Positions 6,982 to 12,269 of a DNA stretch of 12,269 nucleotides are shown piece after piece. Within the stretch, counting starts at the first letter, position 1; every line of letters begins with the position of its first letter. The notes under the pieces are model-generated. The model did not search any database and was not told where the DNA came from. It saw only the letters and a program-made list of their open reading frames with translations. Source of the DNA: an uncultured Collinsella sp. Its GTDB lineage: Bacteria; Actinomycetota; Coriobacteriia; Coriobacteriales; Coriobacteriaceae. The stretch covers positions 1-12,269 of the forward strand of contig URBP01000065.1 in NCBI GenBank assembly GCA_900546105.1, given 5' to 3'. A program made the translations under genes and the position numbers.

Positions 6982-7510
6982 AGGCCAGCTTGCGAGCGAG
7001 CTCACGCACCTCTTTCAACTTGGGCGAGGAGGCCATGCTGTCGCGCTCGGTCATGCCGCTAATGGTGACAATGCCCTGGTCCTCCCACTTGCAGTACGCG
7101 CAGGCTGACTTGTACATAGCGATCGCCGCATCATAGACGCCCTCACTGTGGCTATCGAGCAAAAGGGCCGTCTTGGTGAACGGGAAGCCCGTAGCACCAA
7201 AGGCGTACAGGCGGTCGATGGCGGCCTTTTCCTGCGCGGTGATATCGAACCAGTAGATAGGCGAGGCGAAGACGACCATATCGGCGCCTTTCAGCGACTC
7301 GATCACGTCGGCCATGTCATCTTTCTGCACGCAATTGCCCTCGTGGGCGAAGCAATACTGACACCCCAGGCAACCAGCGATTTTCTTGCTGGCAACGCGG
7401 ACGACCTCGACCGTATTGCCGCTCTCGCGCGCGGTCTCGGCAAACGCCTCGACCATGGTGTCGGTATTGGCGCCCCTGCGCGGGCTACCACTCAATACAA
7501 CGATATTCAT
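6980..7510 (-). CDS. Flavodoxin-fold NAD(P)H-dependent oxidoreductase, Isf-like cysteine motif
   Basis: A 176-residue protein of the NADPH-dependent FMN reductase / iron-sulfur flavoprotein superfamily. The phosphate-binding loop SGSPRRGANT (7-16) binds FMN; FASPIYWFDIT (81-91) is the second flavin-contact loop. Cysteines C47, C50, C53 and C60 form CX2CX2CX6C, the compact spacing known from methanogen iron-sulfur flavoprotein Isf, where it holds a [4Fe-4S] cluster. Such proteins pass electrons to quinones, oxygen species or other acceptors. The ATG at 7508-7510 has GGGAG about 7 bases upstream. The gene lies 99 bases downstream of hxlR in the same direction, so co-transcription is possible although a hairpin lies between them. 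The family is clear; cluster binding and substrate are inference. Confidence 0.87.
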   Translation of the reverse strand: MNIVVLSGSPRRGANTDTMVEAFAETARESGNTVEVVRVASKKIAGCLGCQYCFAHEGNCVQKDDMADVIESLKGADMVVFASPIYWFDITAQEKAAIDRLYAFGATGFPFTKTALLLDSHSEGVYDAAIAMYKSACAYCKWEDQGIVTISGMTERDSMASSPKLKEVRELARKLA

Positions 7511-7573
7511 AAGAATCTCCCTTCTTCATGCCGCAGGCGCACGATGATTCGGGACAGGTTTTCGTTAGCACCC

Positions 7574-7615
7574 TCGTAGCGGTTCTTCGCCCCCCAAGCG
7601 ATGTGTCCGCTACGA
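7574..7615. repeat. Inverted repeat TCGTAGCGG/CCGCTACGA at the hxlR stop
   Basis: Nine perfect base pairs (7574-7582 with 7607-7615) around a 24-base loop overlap the hxlR stop codon at 7610-7612. No T-run follows on the minus strand, so it may attenuate or stabilise the hxlR message between hxlR and the flavoprotein rather than act as a full terminator. Confidence 0.5.
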
Positions 7616-7936
7616 AACAATCGTCTTGTAATAAGCGCCGAAGTCTGCCAGCGAGTCCATGATGGGCATCATCTGGCGGCCGAGCTCGGTAAGGCCATAC
7701 TCAACGCGGGGAGGATTCTCGCCATAGTCATGGCGAAAGACCAGCCCATCATCCTCCATCTGCCGCAGGCTGTCGGTAAGCACCTTCTGAGAGATCCCCT
7801 CCAGGTTGCGGCGCAACTCGTTGAAACGCCAAGGGCGTACGCGTAAGTTACGAATAATGAGCAGTTTCCACTTGCCGCCAATGAGCGCTACCGCCGTTGC
7901 GACCGGACACTCCGGAAGCTCCTCTTTCGCCATCAT
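7610..7936 (-). CDS. HxlR-family winged-helix transcriptional regulator
   Basis: This 108-residue protein has the full HxlR/MarR-like signature: ECPVATAVALIGGKWKLLIIRNL (9-31), then RFNELRRNLEGISQKVLTDSLRQMEDDGLVFR (37-68; recognition helix then wing), and RVEYGLTELGRQM (77-89). C10 is the conserved N-terminal Cys which in relatives such as YodB and HypR senses electrophiles, quinones or disulfide stress. The start is at 7936 (MM pair; 7933 is the alternative), because a perfect AAGGAGG lies at 7948-7954. The open frame extends further upstream only through non-conserved, promoter-bearing sequence. It is divergent from the cupin gene and precedes the flavoprotein gene, the usual setting for an HxlR that controls its neighbours. 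The effector is unknown. Confidence 0.92.
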   Translation of the reverse strand: MMAKEELPECPVATAVALIGGKWKLLIIRNLRVRPWRFNELRRNLEGISQKVLTDSLRQMEDDGLVFRHDYGENPPRVEYGLTELGRQMMPIMDSLADFGAYYKTIVS

Positions 7937-7947
7937 GGGAGACCCAA

Positions 7948-7954
7948 CCTCCTT
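7948..7954 (-). promoter_or_regulatory. Ribosome binding site that fixes the hxlR start
   Basis: Minus-strand AAGGAGG lies 11 bases before the ATG at 7936. This favours the 108-residue product over longer forms beginning at 7960 or 8086. Confidence 0.7.
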
Positions 7955-7988
7955 GAACATACCGGTTTCACAAAAAGGCACGCAGTTA

Positions 7989-8012
7989 CAAATATGTGCG
8001 TACTCGTATTTG
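7989..8012. promoter_or_regulatory. Candidate HxlR operator CAAATA-N12-TATTTG
   Basis: A 6-bp inverted repeat (7989-7994, 8007-8012) with a central GTAC lies between the divergent hxlR and cupin genes. Its right half overlaps the -35 of the cupin promoter, so a bound dimer would block that promoter. The repeat is seen; HxlR binding is inferred. Confidence 0.4.
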
Positions 8013-8037
8013 CATGCGCTTTCGCGTTGAATATATC
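8010..8037 (+). promoter_or_regulatory. Candidate promoter of the cupin gene
   Basis: TTGCAT (8010-8015), a 16-base spacer and TATATC (8032-8037), 50 bases before the cupin start. A decent but imperfect sigma-70-type match. Confidence 0.45.
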
Positions 8038-8087
8038 TCACGCAGGAGATGCCTGCAAGGTAAATCAACCCCAAGAGAGGAACCATT

Positions 8088-8441
8088 ATGGCTAATTATG
8101 CAAAGACCCACATCGGCAATGAGAGCCGCGTTGAGCTGCACGAGGTGCTCGGGCTTACCGGGGCAGAGGTGAGTATCAACAGTCTTCCCGCCGGCGCTGG
8201 CGTTCCGTTCGTCCATGCACACAAGGAAAACGAGGAGATCTATGGCGTGCTCGAGGGCGCAGGCTCGGTCACGATCGACGGCGAGGATATCGAGCTTGCG
8301 GCCGGCGACTGGCTGCGCATTTCCCCCGCTGCGCATCGTCAGTTCCGCGCCGCGTCCGACTCGGGGATCACATACGTCTGCATTCAGGTCAAGCAGGGAT
8401 CCCTCGATGCCTTCACGGCCGACGACGCCATCATGTTCTAA
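8088..8441 (+). CDS. Small single-domain cupin protein
   Basis: A 117-residue all-beta cupin. Motif 1 is VPFVHAHKENEEIYGVLEG, with metal ligands H43, H45 and E49 or E50. Motif 2 is GDWLRISPAAHRQF, with H83 as the fourth ligand. All ligands are present, so a metal-binding pocket is likely. Single-domain cupins of this size act as small dioxygenases, isomerases or sugar/quinone-binding proteins, and many have no known reaction. The ATG has AGAGGAA 5 bases upstream. It is divergent from hxlR and shares its control region, which suggests induction by the same signal. Its stop overlaps the convergent tetR stop by 4 bases. Fold confident; function unknown. Confidence 0.88.
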   Translation: MANYAKTHIGNESRVELHEVLGLTGAEVSINSLPAGAGVPFVHAHKENEEIYGVLEGAGSVTIDGEDIELAAGDWLRISPAAHRQFRAASDSGITYVCIQVKQGSLDAFTADDAIMF

Positions 8442-8995
8442 TTCGCGATTAATCTGCAAGGGGCCGATACCGCCCGCAGACCCCCTTCGGAATAGGCGCC
8501 GAGCAGTTCCTGGGCGTGGGCGAACTCGGGCCCTCGCCTCCAACCGAGCAGGCGGTTGACCGCGAGATTTCCCTGGACGTTATGGACGAAGAGCAGATAG
8601 GCGTCCTCGCGCGAAAGCCCAGTCTTCTCCATGATCGAAGGAACCATCTGCTCAGCGCCGCGCTCGACGACGCGCTGTGCCACCCGGGCGTACGCGTCGT
8701 CATCCGAGTAGAGCAGATAATAGTCATCGTTTGCCGGCGGACGCTGGCAGAGGGCCCCCGCCTCCGTTCCCTCGAGTGGGGGCGCCGCCGCCAGGGCCTC
8801 GTCGATAAGTGCGTCGAGCAGCGCGAACTTGTCCTCGTAGTGCAAATAAAACGTGCCGCGGTTGATATCGGCGCGGCGGCAGATATCCGCCACCGTCATC
8901 TTCGCGAAACCGACCTCGGCCAGCAGCGAAAAGAACGCCTCCCGTATGACCGAGAGCGTATAGCGCCGGCGACGATCGATCTTCCCTACTTCCAT
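8438..8995 (-). CDS. TetR/AcrR-family regulator, divergent from the sirtuin operon (intact copy)
   Basis: This 185-residue protein has a typical TetR N-terminal HTH: RRRRYTLSVIREAFFSLLAEVGFAKMTVADICRRADINRGTFYLHYEDKFALLDAL (8-63), with the recognition helix around INRGTFYLHY. The C-terminal part (about 70-185) is the helical ligand and dimer domain; it is poorly conserved and its ligand cannot be guessed. I chose the ATG at 8993-8995 because GGAGGA precedes it and because the decayed paralogue at 12021 starts at the same residue; an upstream ATG at 9022 lies inside a conserved operator-like site. It is divergent from the sirtuin trio with a 143-bp shared control region, so it most likely represses that operon and itself. 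Similar half-sites occur in front of both divergent genes. Confidence 0.92.
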   Translation of the reverse strand: MEVGKIDRRRRYTLSVIREAFFSLLAEVGFAKMTVADICRRADINRGTFYLHYEDKFALLDALIDEALAAAPPLEGTEAGALCQRPPANDDYYLLYSDDDAYARVAQRVVERGAEQMVPSIMEKTGLSREDAYLLFVHNVQGNLAVNRLLGWRRGPEFAHAQELLGAYSEGGLRAVSAPCRLIAN

Positions 8996-9017
8996 GGCTC
9001 CTCCAATTGCAACGCTC

Positions 9018-9049
9018 GACAATGTCCAGCAAACGCTCGTTTATCGACA
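9018..9049. promoter_or_regulatory. Candidate TetR half-sites on the tetR side: GACAATGTC and TTTATCGACA
   Basis: GACAATGTC (9018-9026) is itself a palindrome of GACA/TGTC. TTTATCGACA (9040-9049) overlaps the tetR -10 and resembles TTTATAGACA of the main operator. Both are preserved at the same relative places in the second copy (12045-12053, 12067-12076). Confidence 0.5.
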
Positions 9050-9067
9050 GCAGGCCGAAGCTGTTCA
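9040..9067 (-). promoter_or_regulatory. Candidate tetR promoter, conserved in both copies
   Basis: On the minus strand: -35 TGAACA (9062-9067), a 16-base spacer and -10 GATAAA (9040-9045). The same two hexamers with the same spacing recur in the second copy (-10 at 12067-12072), which strengthens an otherwise modest match. Confidence 0.5.
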
Positions 9068-9099
9068 TTGCTCTTAAGCAAATCGACATGGATACTTTT

Positions 9100-9119
9100 T
9101 ATAGACACCTGTTTATAAT
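9100..9119 (+). promoter_or_regulatory. Sirtuin operon -10 box with overlapping palindromic operator
   Basis: TATAGACACCTGTTTATA (9100-9117) is a near-perfect 18-bp palindrome, TATA-N-ACA-NN-TGT-N-TATA. It overlaps a perfect -10 TATAAT (9114-9119). The -35 17 bases upstream (GATACT) is poor, as is common for activated or tightly repressed promoters. The implied leader is short, ending at AAGAAGG and the GTG start. The left arm and centre are unchanged in the second copy. Confidence 0.65.
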
Positions 9120-9138
9120 AGCTGAAAGAAGGTATCCG

Positions 9139-10104
9139 GTGACTCTGTACGAGCAGCTCGTTATCGAGCTCACCAACCGATCGTTTTCCCTTCATGCCGC
9201 CTACCGCAGCGGCAGCACGCCCTATGAGCTGAGTGACCGCGAGCCCGAGCCCTACGACCAGCAAATCGAGGACTTCGCCCGTATGATCGAAAAAGCCGAC
9301 TGCGTGCTAGTGGGCGGGGCCTCCGGGCTCTCCGCGGCGGGCGGCGGCGACTTCTACTACGAGGACAACGCGACCTATCGCAGGCATTTCGGCAAATTCG
9401 CCGAGCGTTACGGCTTCAGGGGCGCGTTTGAGGGGTCGACCTACCGCTGGCCCACCGCCGAGGCACGCTGGGGTTATCTTGCCACCTTCCTCGACACCAC
9501 ACTCAACGCCCCGCTGCGCCAGCCCTACAAGGACCTCGACGCCATTCTTGCCGAGAAGGACTTTTTCGTGCTCACCACCAACCAAGACACGCAGTTTGTG
9601 AAGCTCTACCCCTGGGAGAAGGTGGCGGAGATTCAAGGCGACCACCGCTTCTTCCAGTGCTCCCGTTGCTGCACCGACGAGGTGTGGGACGCGGTCGAGC
9701 CGGTCTCCCACATGGTAGAGGCCATGGGAGACGGCCTGGAGGTTCCGACAGAACTCGTGCCGCGCTGCCCCCACTGCGGGGCCGAGGCGTTCCCCTGGGT
9801 TCGCGGCTACGGCAACTTCCTGCAGGGCGAGCTCTACGAGGAGCAGTACCGCAAGGTGTCCGACTGGCTCGACGCGCACGCGCGGCAGAGGATCCTCTTC
9901 CTTGAGCTGGGCGTAGGCCGCATGACGCCCGCGTTTATCCAGGAACCGTTCTGGGCCCTCACAGCGCAGCTGCCGCAGGCTGGCTACATCGCCGTGAACA
10001 ACAGGACACAGTTTCTCCCCCGTGCGATCGAGGATCGGGGGCTCGCCGTTCGCGCCGACATCGCCGACGTGCTCGCCGACGTGCGCAAGACGCTGGGGAG
10101 GTAG
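9139..10104 (+). CDS. SirTM-like sirtuin 1 (Sir2-family NAD-dependent enzyme, zinc-containing)
   Basis: A 321-residue Sir2-family protein. The Rossmann NAD loop is VGGASGLSAA (58-67, the GAGxS position). TTNQD (146-150) supplies the conserved Asn148. Where classical sirtuins have the HG catalytic His this protein has Gln166 in EIQGDH, as in class M sirtuins (SirTM), which are protein ADP-ribosyltransferases rather than deacylases. A zinc site is made by C174/C177 and C210/C213 (CSRC, CPHC). LELGVGRMTPAFIQEPFW (256-272) is a strong SirTM-type block. Residues 1-45 are an N-terminal extension absent from the third sirtuin. I chose GTG at 9139: AGAAGG sits just upstream, and the second copy has ATG at the same site. 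It is the first gene of the trio, divergent from tetR. ADP-ribosylation is inferred; the target is unknown. Confidence 0.88.
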   Translation: MTLYEQLVIELTNRSFSLHAAYRSGSTPYELSDREPEPYDQQIEDFARMIEKADCVLVGGASGLSAAGGGDFYYEDNATYRRHFGKFAERYGFRGAFEGSTYRWPTAEARWGYLATFLDTTLNAPLRQPYKDLDAILAEKDFFVLTTNQDTQFVKLYPWEKVAEIQGDHRFFQCSRCCTDEVWDAVEPVSHMVEAMGDGLEVPTELVPRCPHCGAEAFPWVRGYGNFLQGELYEEQYRKVSDWLDAHARQRILFLELGVGRMTPAFIQEPFWALTAQLPQAGYIAVNNRTQFLPRAIEDRGLAVRADIADVLADVRKTLGR

Positions 10105-10107
10105 CAC

Positions 10108-10806
10108 ATGGAAACGGCGAAAGCAGTTCGCATAGGCAGGGCGCTAGCCGAAGCGGATCTTGTCATCATCGGCGCCAGCAACGGACTCGACATGGCGGAG
10201 GGGCTCAACCTTTTCTGCGCCGATGCTCATTTCCAAGAGGCGTACGGGGACCTCGCCCGGGCAGACGGCATCGGCTGCATACTGCAGGGGCTCGCTTCCC
10301 CGGATGCCAGCGTGCGACGCCGATGGGCCGAGCGGTTCCATCAAAAGGAGTATCTCGAATATGAGCCCGGCTCGCTCATGAACGGGCTGCGGCGTCTTAC
10401 GGAGCACGCCGACACCTTCGTGGTCACATGCAACATCGACGGGCACTTCGCGCGCGCCGGGTTCGACGAGGAGCGCGTGCTCGAGACTGAGGGGAGCACG
10501 CGCACGTCGGTTGACGAGCGGCGCCTCGCCCATCCAGACGCCCTCGCCATGACCCAGCTCGACGAGCTCGCGCGTCTTGTGCAAGCCCATCGCAACAGCA
10601 GGGTCGCCATCCTCGAACTTGGCGTGGGACTGCACAACGGCGTCATAAAGCGCATGCTCGCCCAGATCGCGAACGCCTGCGAGCACGCCACCTACATCGT
10701 GTTCAACTACGGCCAGGCCATGGCGCCCGACGCTTCGTGCGAGACGATTCTCGTTGACGGCGATATGACCCCGGCTTTCGAGGGGATCGCCCGATGCCAC
10801 CCCTAG
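10108..10806 (+). CDS. SirTM-like sirtuin 2, zinc-less and probably catalytically altered
   Basis: A 232-residue Sir2-fold protein, about 50 residues shorter than the third sirtuin. The NAD loop reads IIGASNGLDMAEG (20-32), where GAGxGLS would be expected, with Asp in place of Ser. TCNID (107-111) keeps Asn109 and is followed by GHFARAGF, typical of the family. The position of the catalytic His/Gln is Glu128 in ETEGS, and the whole four-Cys zinc module is missing; the chain goes from TRTSVDERRL straight to a helix. The C-terminal LELGVGLHNGVIKRML (169-184) is conserved. It starts 3 bases after the first sirtuin, with GGGAGG upstream, and its last 13 bases overlap the third, so all three are probably translated in a coupled way. 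It may be a regulatory or scaffolding subunit rather than an enzyme; that is inference. Confidence 0.82.
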   Translation: METAKAVRIGRALAEADLVIIGASNGLDMAEGLNLFCADAHFQEAYGDLARADGIGCILQGLASPDASVRRRWAERFHQKEYLEYEPGSLMNGLRRLTEHADTFVVTCNIDGHFARAGFDEERVLETEGSTRTSVDERRLAHPDALAMTQLDELARLVQAHRNSRVAILELGVGLHNGVIKRMLAQIANACEHATYIVFNYGQAMAPDASCETILVDGDMTPAFEGIARCHP

Positions 10807-11642
10807 AAAGAGAAGCGCGTAGGCTTCGAAGCCTTATCGACGATGCCGACGCCATCATCGTCGGCATCGGCTCGGGCATGTCGAGCGCCGCCGGGTTCAA
10901 CCATTACAACCGCGCGGGCATGGCGCGCGCAGGAATGGCGGACTGGCAGCAAGCCTTTGGCTTCAAGAGCCTTTTCGACGGCTTCTACTGCCTCTACCCC
11001 AGCCTCGAGCAGCAATGGGCCTACTACGCGCGATATATCGACTTCATGCTGCGCGAGCCGACCTCGCAGCCCTATCTCGACCTACGGTCCCTCATCGGCC
11101 ATAAGGACTACTTCATCCTGAGCACCAATGTAGACACCCAAGTCGAGAAGACGTTTCCCACCGAGAGGATCTACAACTATCAGGGAAGCTTCGCGCACCT
11201 TCAGTGCAAGCAGCCATGCTGCGACGAGCTCTTCGATGCGAGCCCCTACGTCGAGCGCATGCTCGCGGGCATGGCGGGGTTCGAGATCCGCAGCGAGGAT
11301 GTCCCCCGATGCCCGCACTGCGGCTGGCAGCTTGTGCCGTGGGTGCGCGACGACACGTTTCTGCAGGGTGCGGTATGGCGCGAGAGCCTCGGACGATACG
11401 AGCGCTTCGTGCGCGAGCGCAGCGATCGCCGCGTGCTGTTGCTGGAGCTTGGCGTGGGCGAGATGACCCCCGGCATCATCACGCTCCCGTTCTGGAGCAT
11501 GACCGCGAAGCTACCGGATACGCACCTGTTGAGCGTAAACATCTCGGGCGACTCGGCTCCGCTGCAGCTTGGAAGCAAGGCAGAGGCGATTCAGGCCGAT
11601 TTGGGCGCACTGCTCTCGGCGGCGCGGGCAGGTGACGAATAG
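10794..11642 (+). CDS. SirTM-like sirtuin 3 (Sir2-family, zinc-containing)
   Basis: This 282-residue protein is the most canonical class M-like member here. The NAD loop is IIVGIGSGMSSAAG (21-34). STNVD (110-114) gives Asn112. Gln130 in NYQGS takes the place of the classical catalytic His. The zinc ligands are probably C138, C142 or C143, C173 and C176 (CPHC). LELGVGEMTPGIITLPFWSMT (217-237) is near-diagnostic of the SirTM branch. It starts inside the end of the second sirtuin gene (13-base overlap), with GAGGGGATC just upstream of the ATG. It is the last gene of the trio; a stem-loop follows 35 bases after the stop. It may modify a lipoylated carrier as known SirTMs do, but no such carrier is in view, so the substrate is open. 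Confidence 0.88.
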   Translation: MPPLEREARRLRSLIDDADAIIVGIGSGMSSAAGFNHYNRAGMARAGMADWQQAFGFKSLFDGFYCLYPSLEQQWAYYARYIDFMLREPTSQPYLDLRSLIGHKDYFILSTNVDTQVEKTFPTERIYNYQGSFAHLQCKQPCCDELFDASPYVERMLAGMAGFEIRSEDVPRCPHCGWQLVPWVRDDTFLQGAVWRESLGRYERFVRERSDRRVLLLELGVGEMTPGIITLPFWSMTAKLPDTHLLSVNISGDSAPLQLGSKAEAIQADLGALLSAARAGDE

Positions 11643-11670
11643 CGCGGAGCGGTAGACGCGCAATGAGGTT

Positions 11671-12021
11671 TTAGCCGCAGCCTCCGAACGAGAGGGCTCG
11701 GAGGCTGGTATTCCTGAATCGCAGGTCACGATGGGTTATCGGAATCGCGAAGAGCGGATACCGCCAGTAAGCCCCCTTCGGAATAGGCGTTGAGCAGCTC
11801 CTGGGCATGGGCGAACTCGGGGCCTCGTCGATAAGCGCATCGAGCAGCGCGTACTTATCCTCGTAATGCAGATAGAACGTTCCCCGGTTGATCTCGGCGC
11901 GGCGGCAGATGTCCGCCACCGTCATCTTTGCGAAGCCGACCTCGGCCAGCAGCGCGAAGAACGCCTCCTGTATGACCGAGAGGGTGTAGCGCCGCCGGCG
12001 GTCGATCTTGGTTTCTCCCAT
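11671..12021 (-). pseudogene. Decayed second tetR: internal deletion and frameshift
   Basis: The first 60-odd residues match the intact TetR almost exactly (MGETKIDRRRRYTLSVIQEA through DALIDEA), with a good GGAGAGG ribosome binding site and start at 12021. Then about 265 bp present in copy 1 (roughly 8531-8795) are missing. Because 265 is not a multiple of 3, the remainder is read out of frame to a stop at 11671. In the ancestral frame the tail EFAHAQELLNAYSEGGLLAVSA is still there, ending at a stop at 11726-11728. The HTH survives but the ligand and dimer domain is gone, so the product probably cannot act as a normal repressor. Confidence 0.85.
11678..11707 (+). terminator. Stem-loop after the sirtuin trio
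   Basis: CAGCCTCCGA (11678-11687) pairs with TCGGAGGCTG (11698-11707) around a 10-base loop, 35 bases after the third sirtuin stop. No T-run follows on the plus strand, so it may be a weak or factor-aided terminator, or one shared with the convergent tetR remnant whose shifted frame ends here. Confidence 0.5.
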
Positions 12022-12044
12022 CGCCTCTCCAATCTGAGTCGTTT

Positions 12045-12144
12045 GACAATGTCCAGTAGCTGTTCGTTTATCGACAGGTGCACGCGTTTGTTCATTGCCC
12101 CTGCGAAAATCAACAAGGATACTGTTTATAGACACCTGTTTTTT
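12045..12144. promoter_or_regulatory. Second tetR/sirtuin control region
   Basis: It carries GACAATGTC (12045-12053), TTTATCGACA (12067-12076) and TATAGACACCTGTT (12127-12140), all identical to copy 1. The right arm of the main palindrome is altered (TTTTTTATAG instead of TTTATAATAG), so the -10 is weaker. It should still offer binding sites for the intact TetR. Confidence 0.55.
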
Positions 12145-12164
12145 ATAGCTGAAAGGGAGCACGG

Positions 12165-12269
12165 ATGACCCTGTGCGAGAAGCTCGGCATCGGGCTTGTC
12201 AGCCGATCGTTTTCCCATCGGGCCGTCTATCGAAACGGCGGCACGTCATACGATTTGAGCGATTGCGAG
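12165..12269 (+). CDS. Fourth sirtuin, N-terminal fragment (runs off the right edge)
   Basis: The 35 visible residues (MTLCEKLGIGLVSRSFSHRA through YRNGGTSYDLSDCE) match the N-terminal extension of sirtuin 1, about 60 percent identical by eye, with no gaps. The ATG at 12165 has AAAGGGAG upstream. The catalytic domain lies outside the window, so its integrity cannot be judged. It would be controlled from the second control region. Confidence 0.75.
   Translation, partial: MTLCEKLGIGLVSRSFSHRAVYRNGGTSYDLSDCE

Larger units (their letters stand above)
8466..9243. repeat. Direct duplication, copy 1 (tetR + control region + sirtuin 5' end)
   Basis: This stretch aligns in the same orientation with 11757-12269. 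The tetR coding DNA, the control region and the first 35 sirtuin codons all match, apart from a gap of about 265 bases in copy 2. The right end of copy 2 is cut by the window, so the true repeat may be longer. Confidence 0.85.
11757..12269. repeat. Direct duplication, copy 2 (decayed tetR + control region + sirtuin 5' end, truncated by window)
   Basis: It aligns with 8466-9243 in the same direction. It is diverged enough to show many silent changes, so the duplication is not recent. The gap of about 265 bases lies at 11819-11823. Confidence 0.85.

Noticed and set aside
7937..8086. N-terminal extension of the HxlR protein to 8086
   Set aside because: The extra residues are not HxlR-like and would cover the operator, the promoter and the perfect AAGGAGG at 7948-7954.
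9071..9082. TGCTCTTAAGCA partial palindrome as an operator
   Set aside because: It is imperfect and not preserved in the second control region, unlike the GACA/TGTC sites.
9007..9138. N-terminal extension of sirtuin 1 upstream of GTG 9139
   Set aside because: It would place coding sequence over the conserved operators and the TATAAT box. The second copy has an ATG with its own ribosome binding site at the position equal to 9139.
8438..11642. Sir2-based anti-phage defence (Thoeris, DSR or short pAgo-Sir2)
   Set aside because: No TIR, argonaute or large defence-type partner is present, and the sirtuins look like the SirTM branch rather than the defence SIR2 effector families. A defence role is not excluded, but nothing here supports it.

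Overview
The window looks like chromosomal DNA of a high-GC Gram-positive gut actinobacterium of the Coriobacteriia, most like Collinsella or a relative. This rests on GC-rich codon use, strong AGGAGG-type ribosome binding sites, a LexA-type GAAC-N4-GTTC box and the gene families present. It is an inference from style and gene content; no 16S or other marker gene is present. No tRNA, rRNA, CRISPR array or insertion sequence was seen, and no gene-free stretch exceeds about 270 bases.

Layout. (1) 1-1011: a partial XRE-family repressor gene, and a maltose/galactoside O-acetyltransferase gene (minus strand). (2) 1012-5615: a two-gene operon for a second type IIA topoisomerase (GyrB/ParE-like then GyrA/ParC-like). 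It is preceded by a near-perfect LexA (SOS) box and closed by a strong intrinsic terminator. (3) 5616-6981: a lone AAA+ ATPase with a C-terminal winged helix, with three 19-bp tandem repeats just upstream of its start, and a long inverted repeat in the convergent gap after it. (4) 6980-8441: a redox-looking module made of a flavodoxin-fold protein with an Isf-like cysteine motif, an HxlR regulator with a conserved Cys, and a divergent cupin gene. (5) 8438-12269: a TetR regulator divergent from three co-directional, tightly packed sirtuin genes. A second, decayed tetR-sirtuin unit then begins and runs off the right edge.

Region 5 is the most unusual part. The three sirtuins resemble the SirTM (class M) branch, in which the usual catalytic His is replaced by Gln. 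The first and third keep the Asn and Gln plus a four-Cys zinc site. The middle one has lost the zinc module and carries Glu where the Gln should be, so it looks like a non-catalytic or altered partner. The operon spacing (3-nt gap, then a 13-nt overlap) argues for coupled expression and perhaps a complex. No macrodomain, GcvH-like or lipoate-ligase gene, the usual SirTM partners, is visible in the window.

The tetR/sirtuin control region occurs twice (8466-9243 and 11757-12269). Comparing the two copies reveals conserved GACA/TGTC half-sites and an 18-bp near-palindrome over the sirtuin -10 box. The second tetR has a deletion of about 265 bp at a short microhomology that shifts the frame and removes the ligand-binding domain. 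One intact TetR may therefore control both the trio and the fourth sirtuin.
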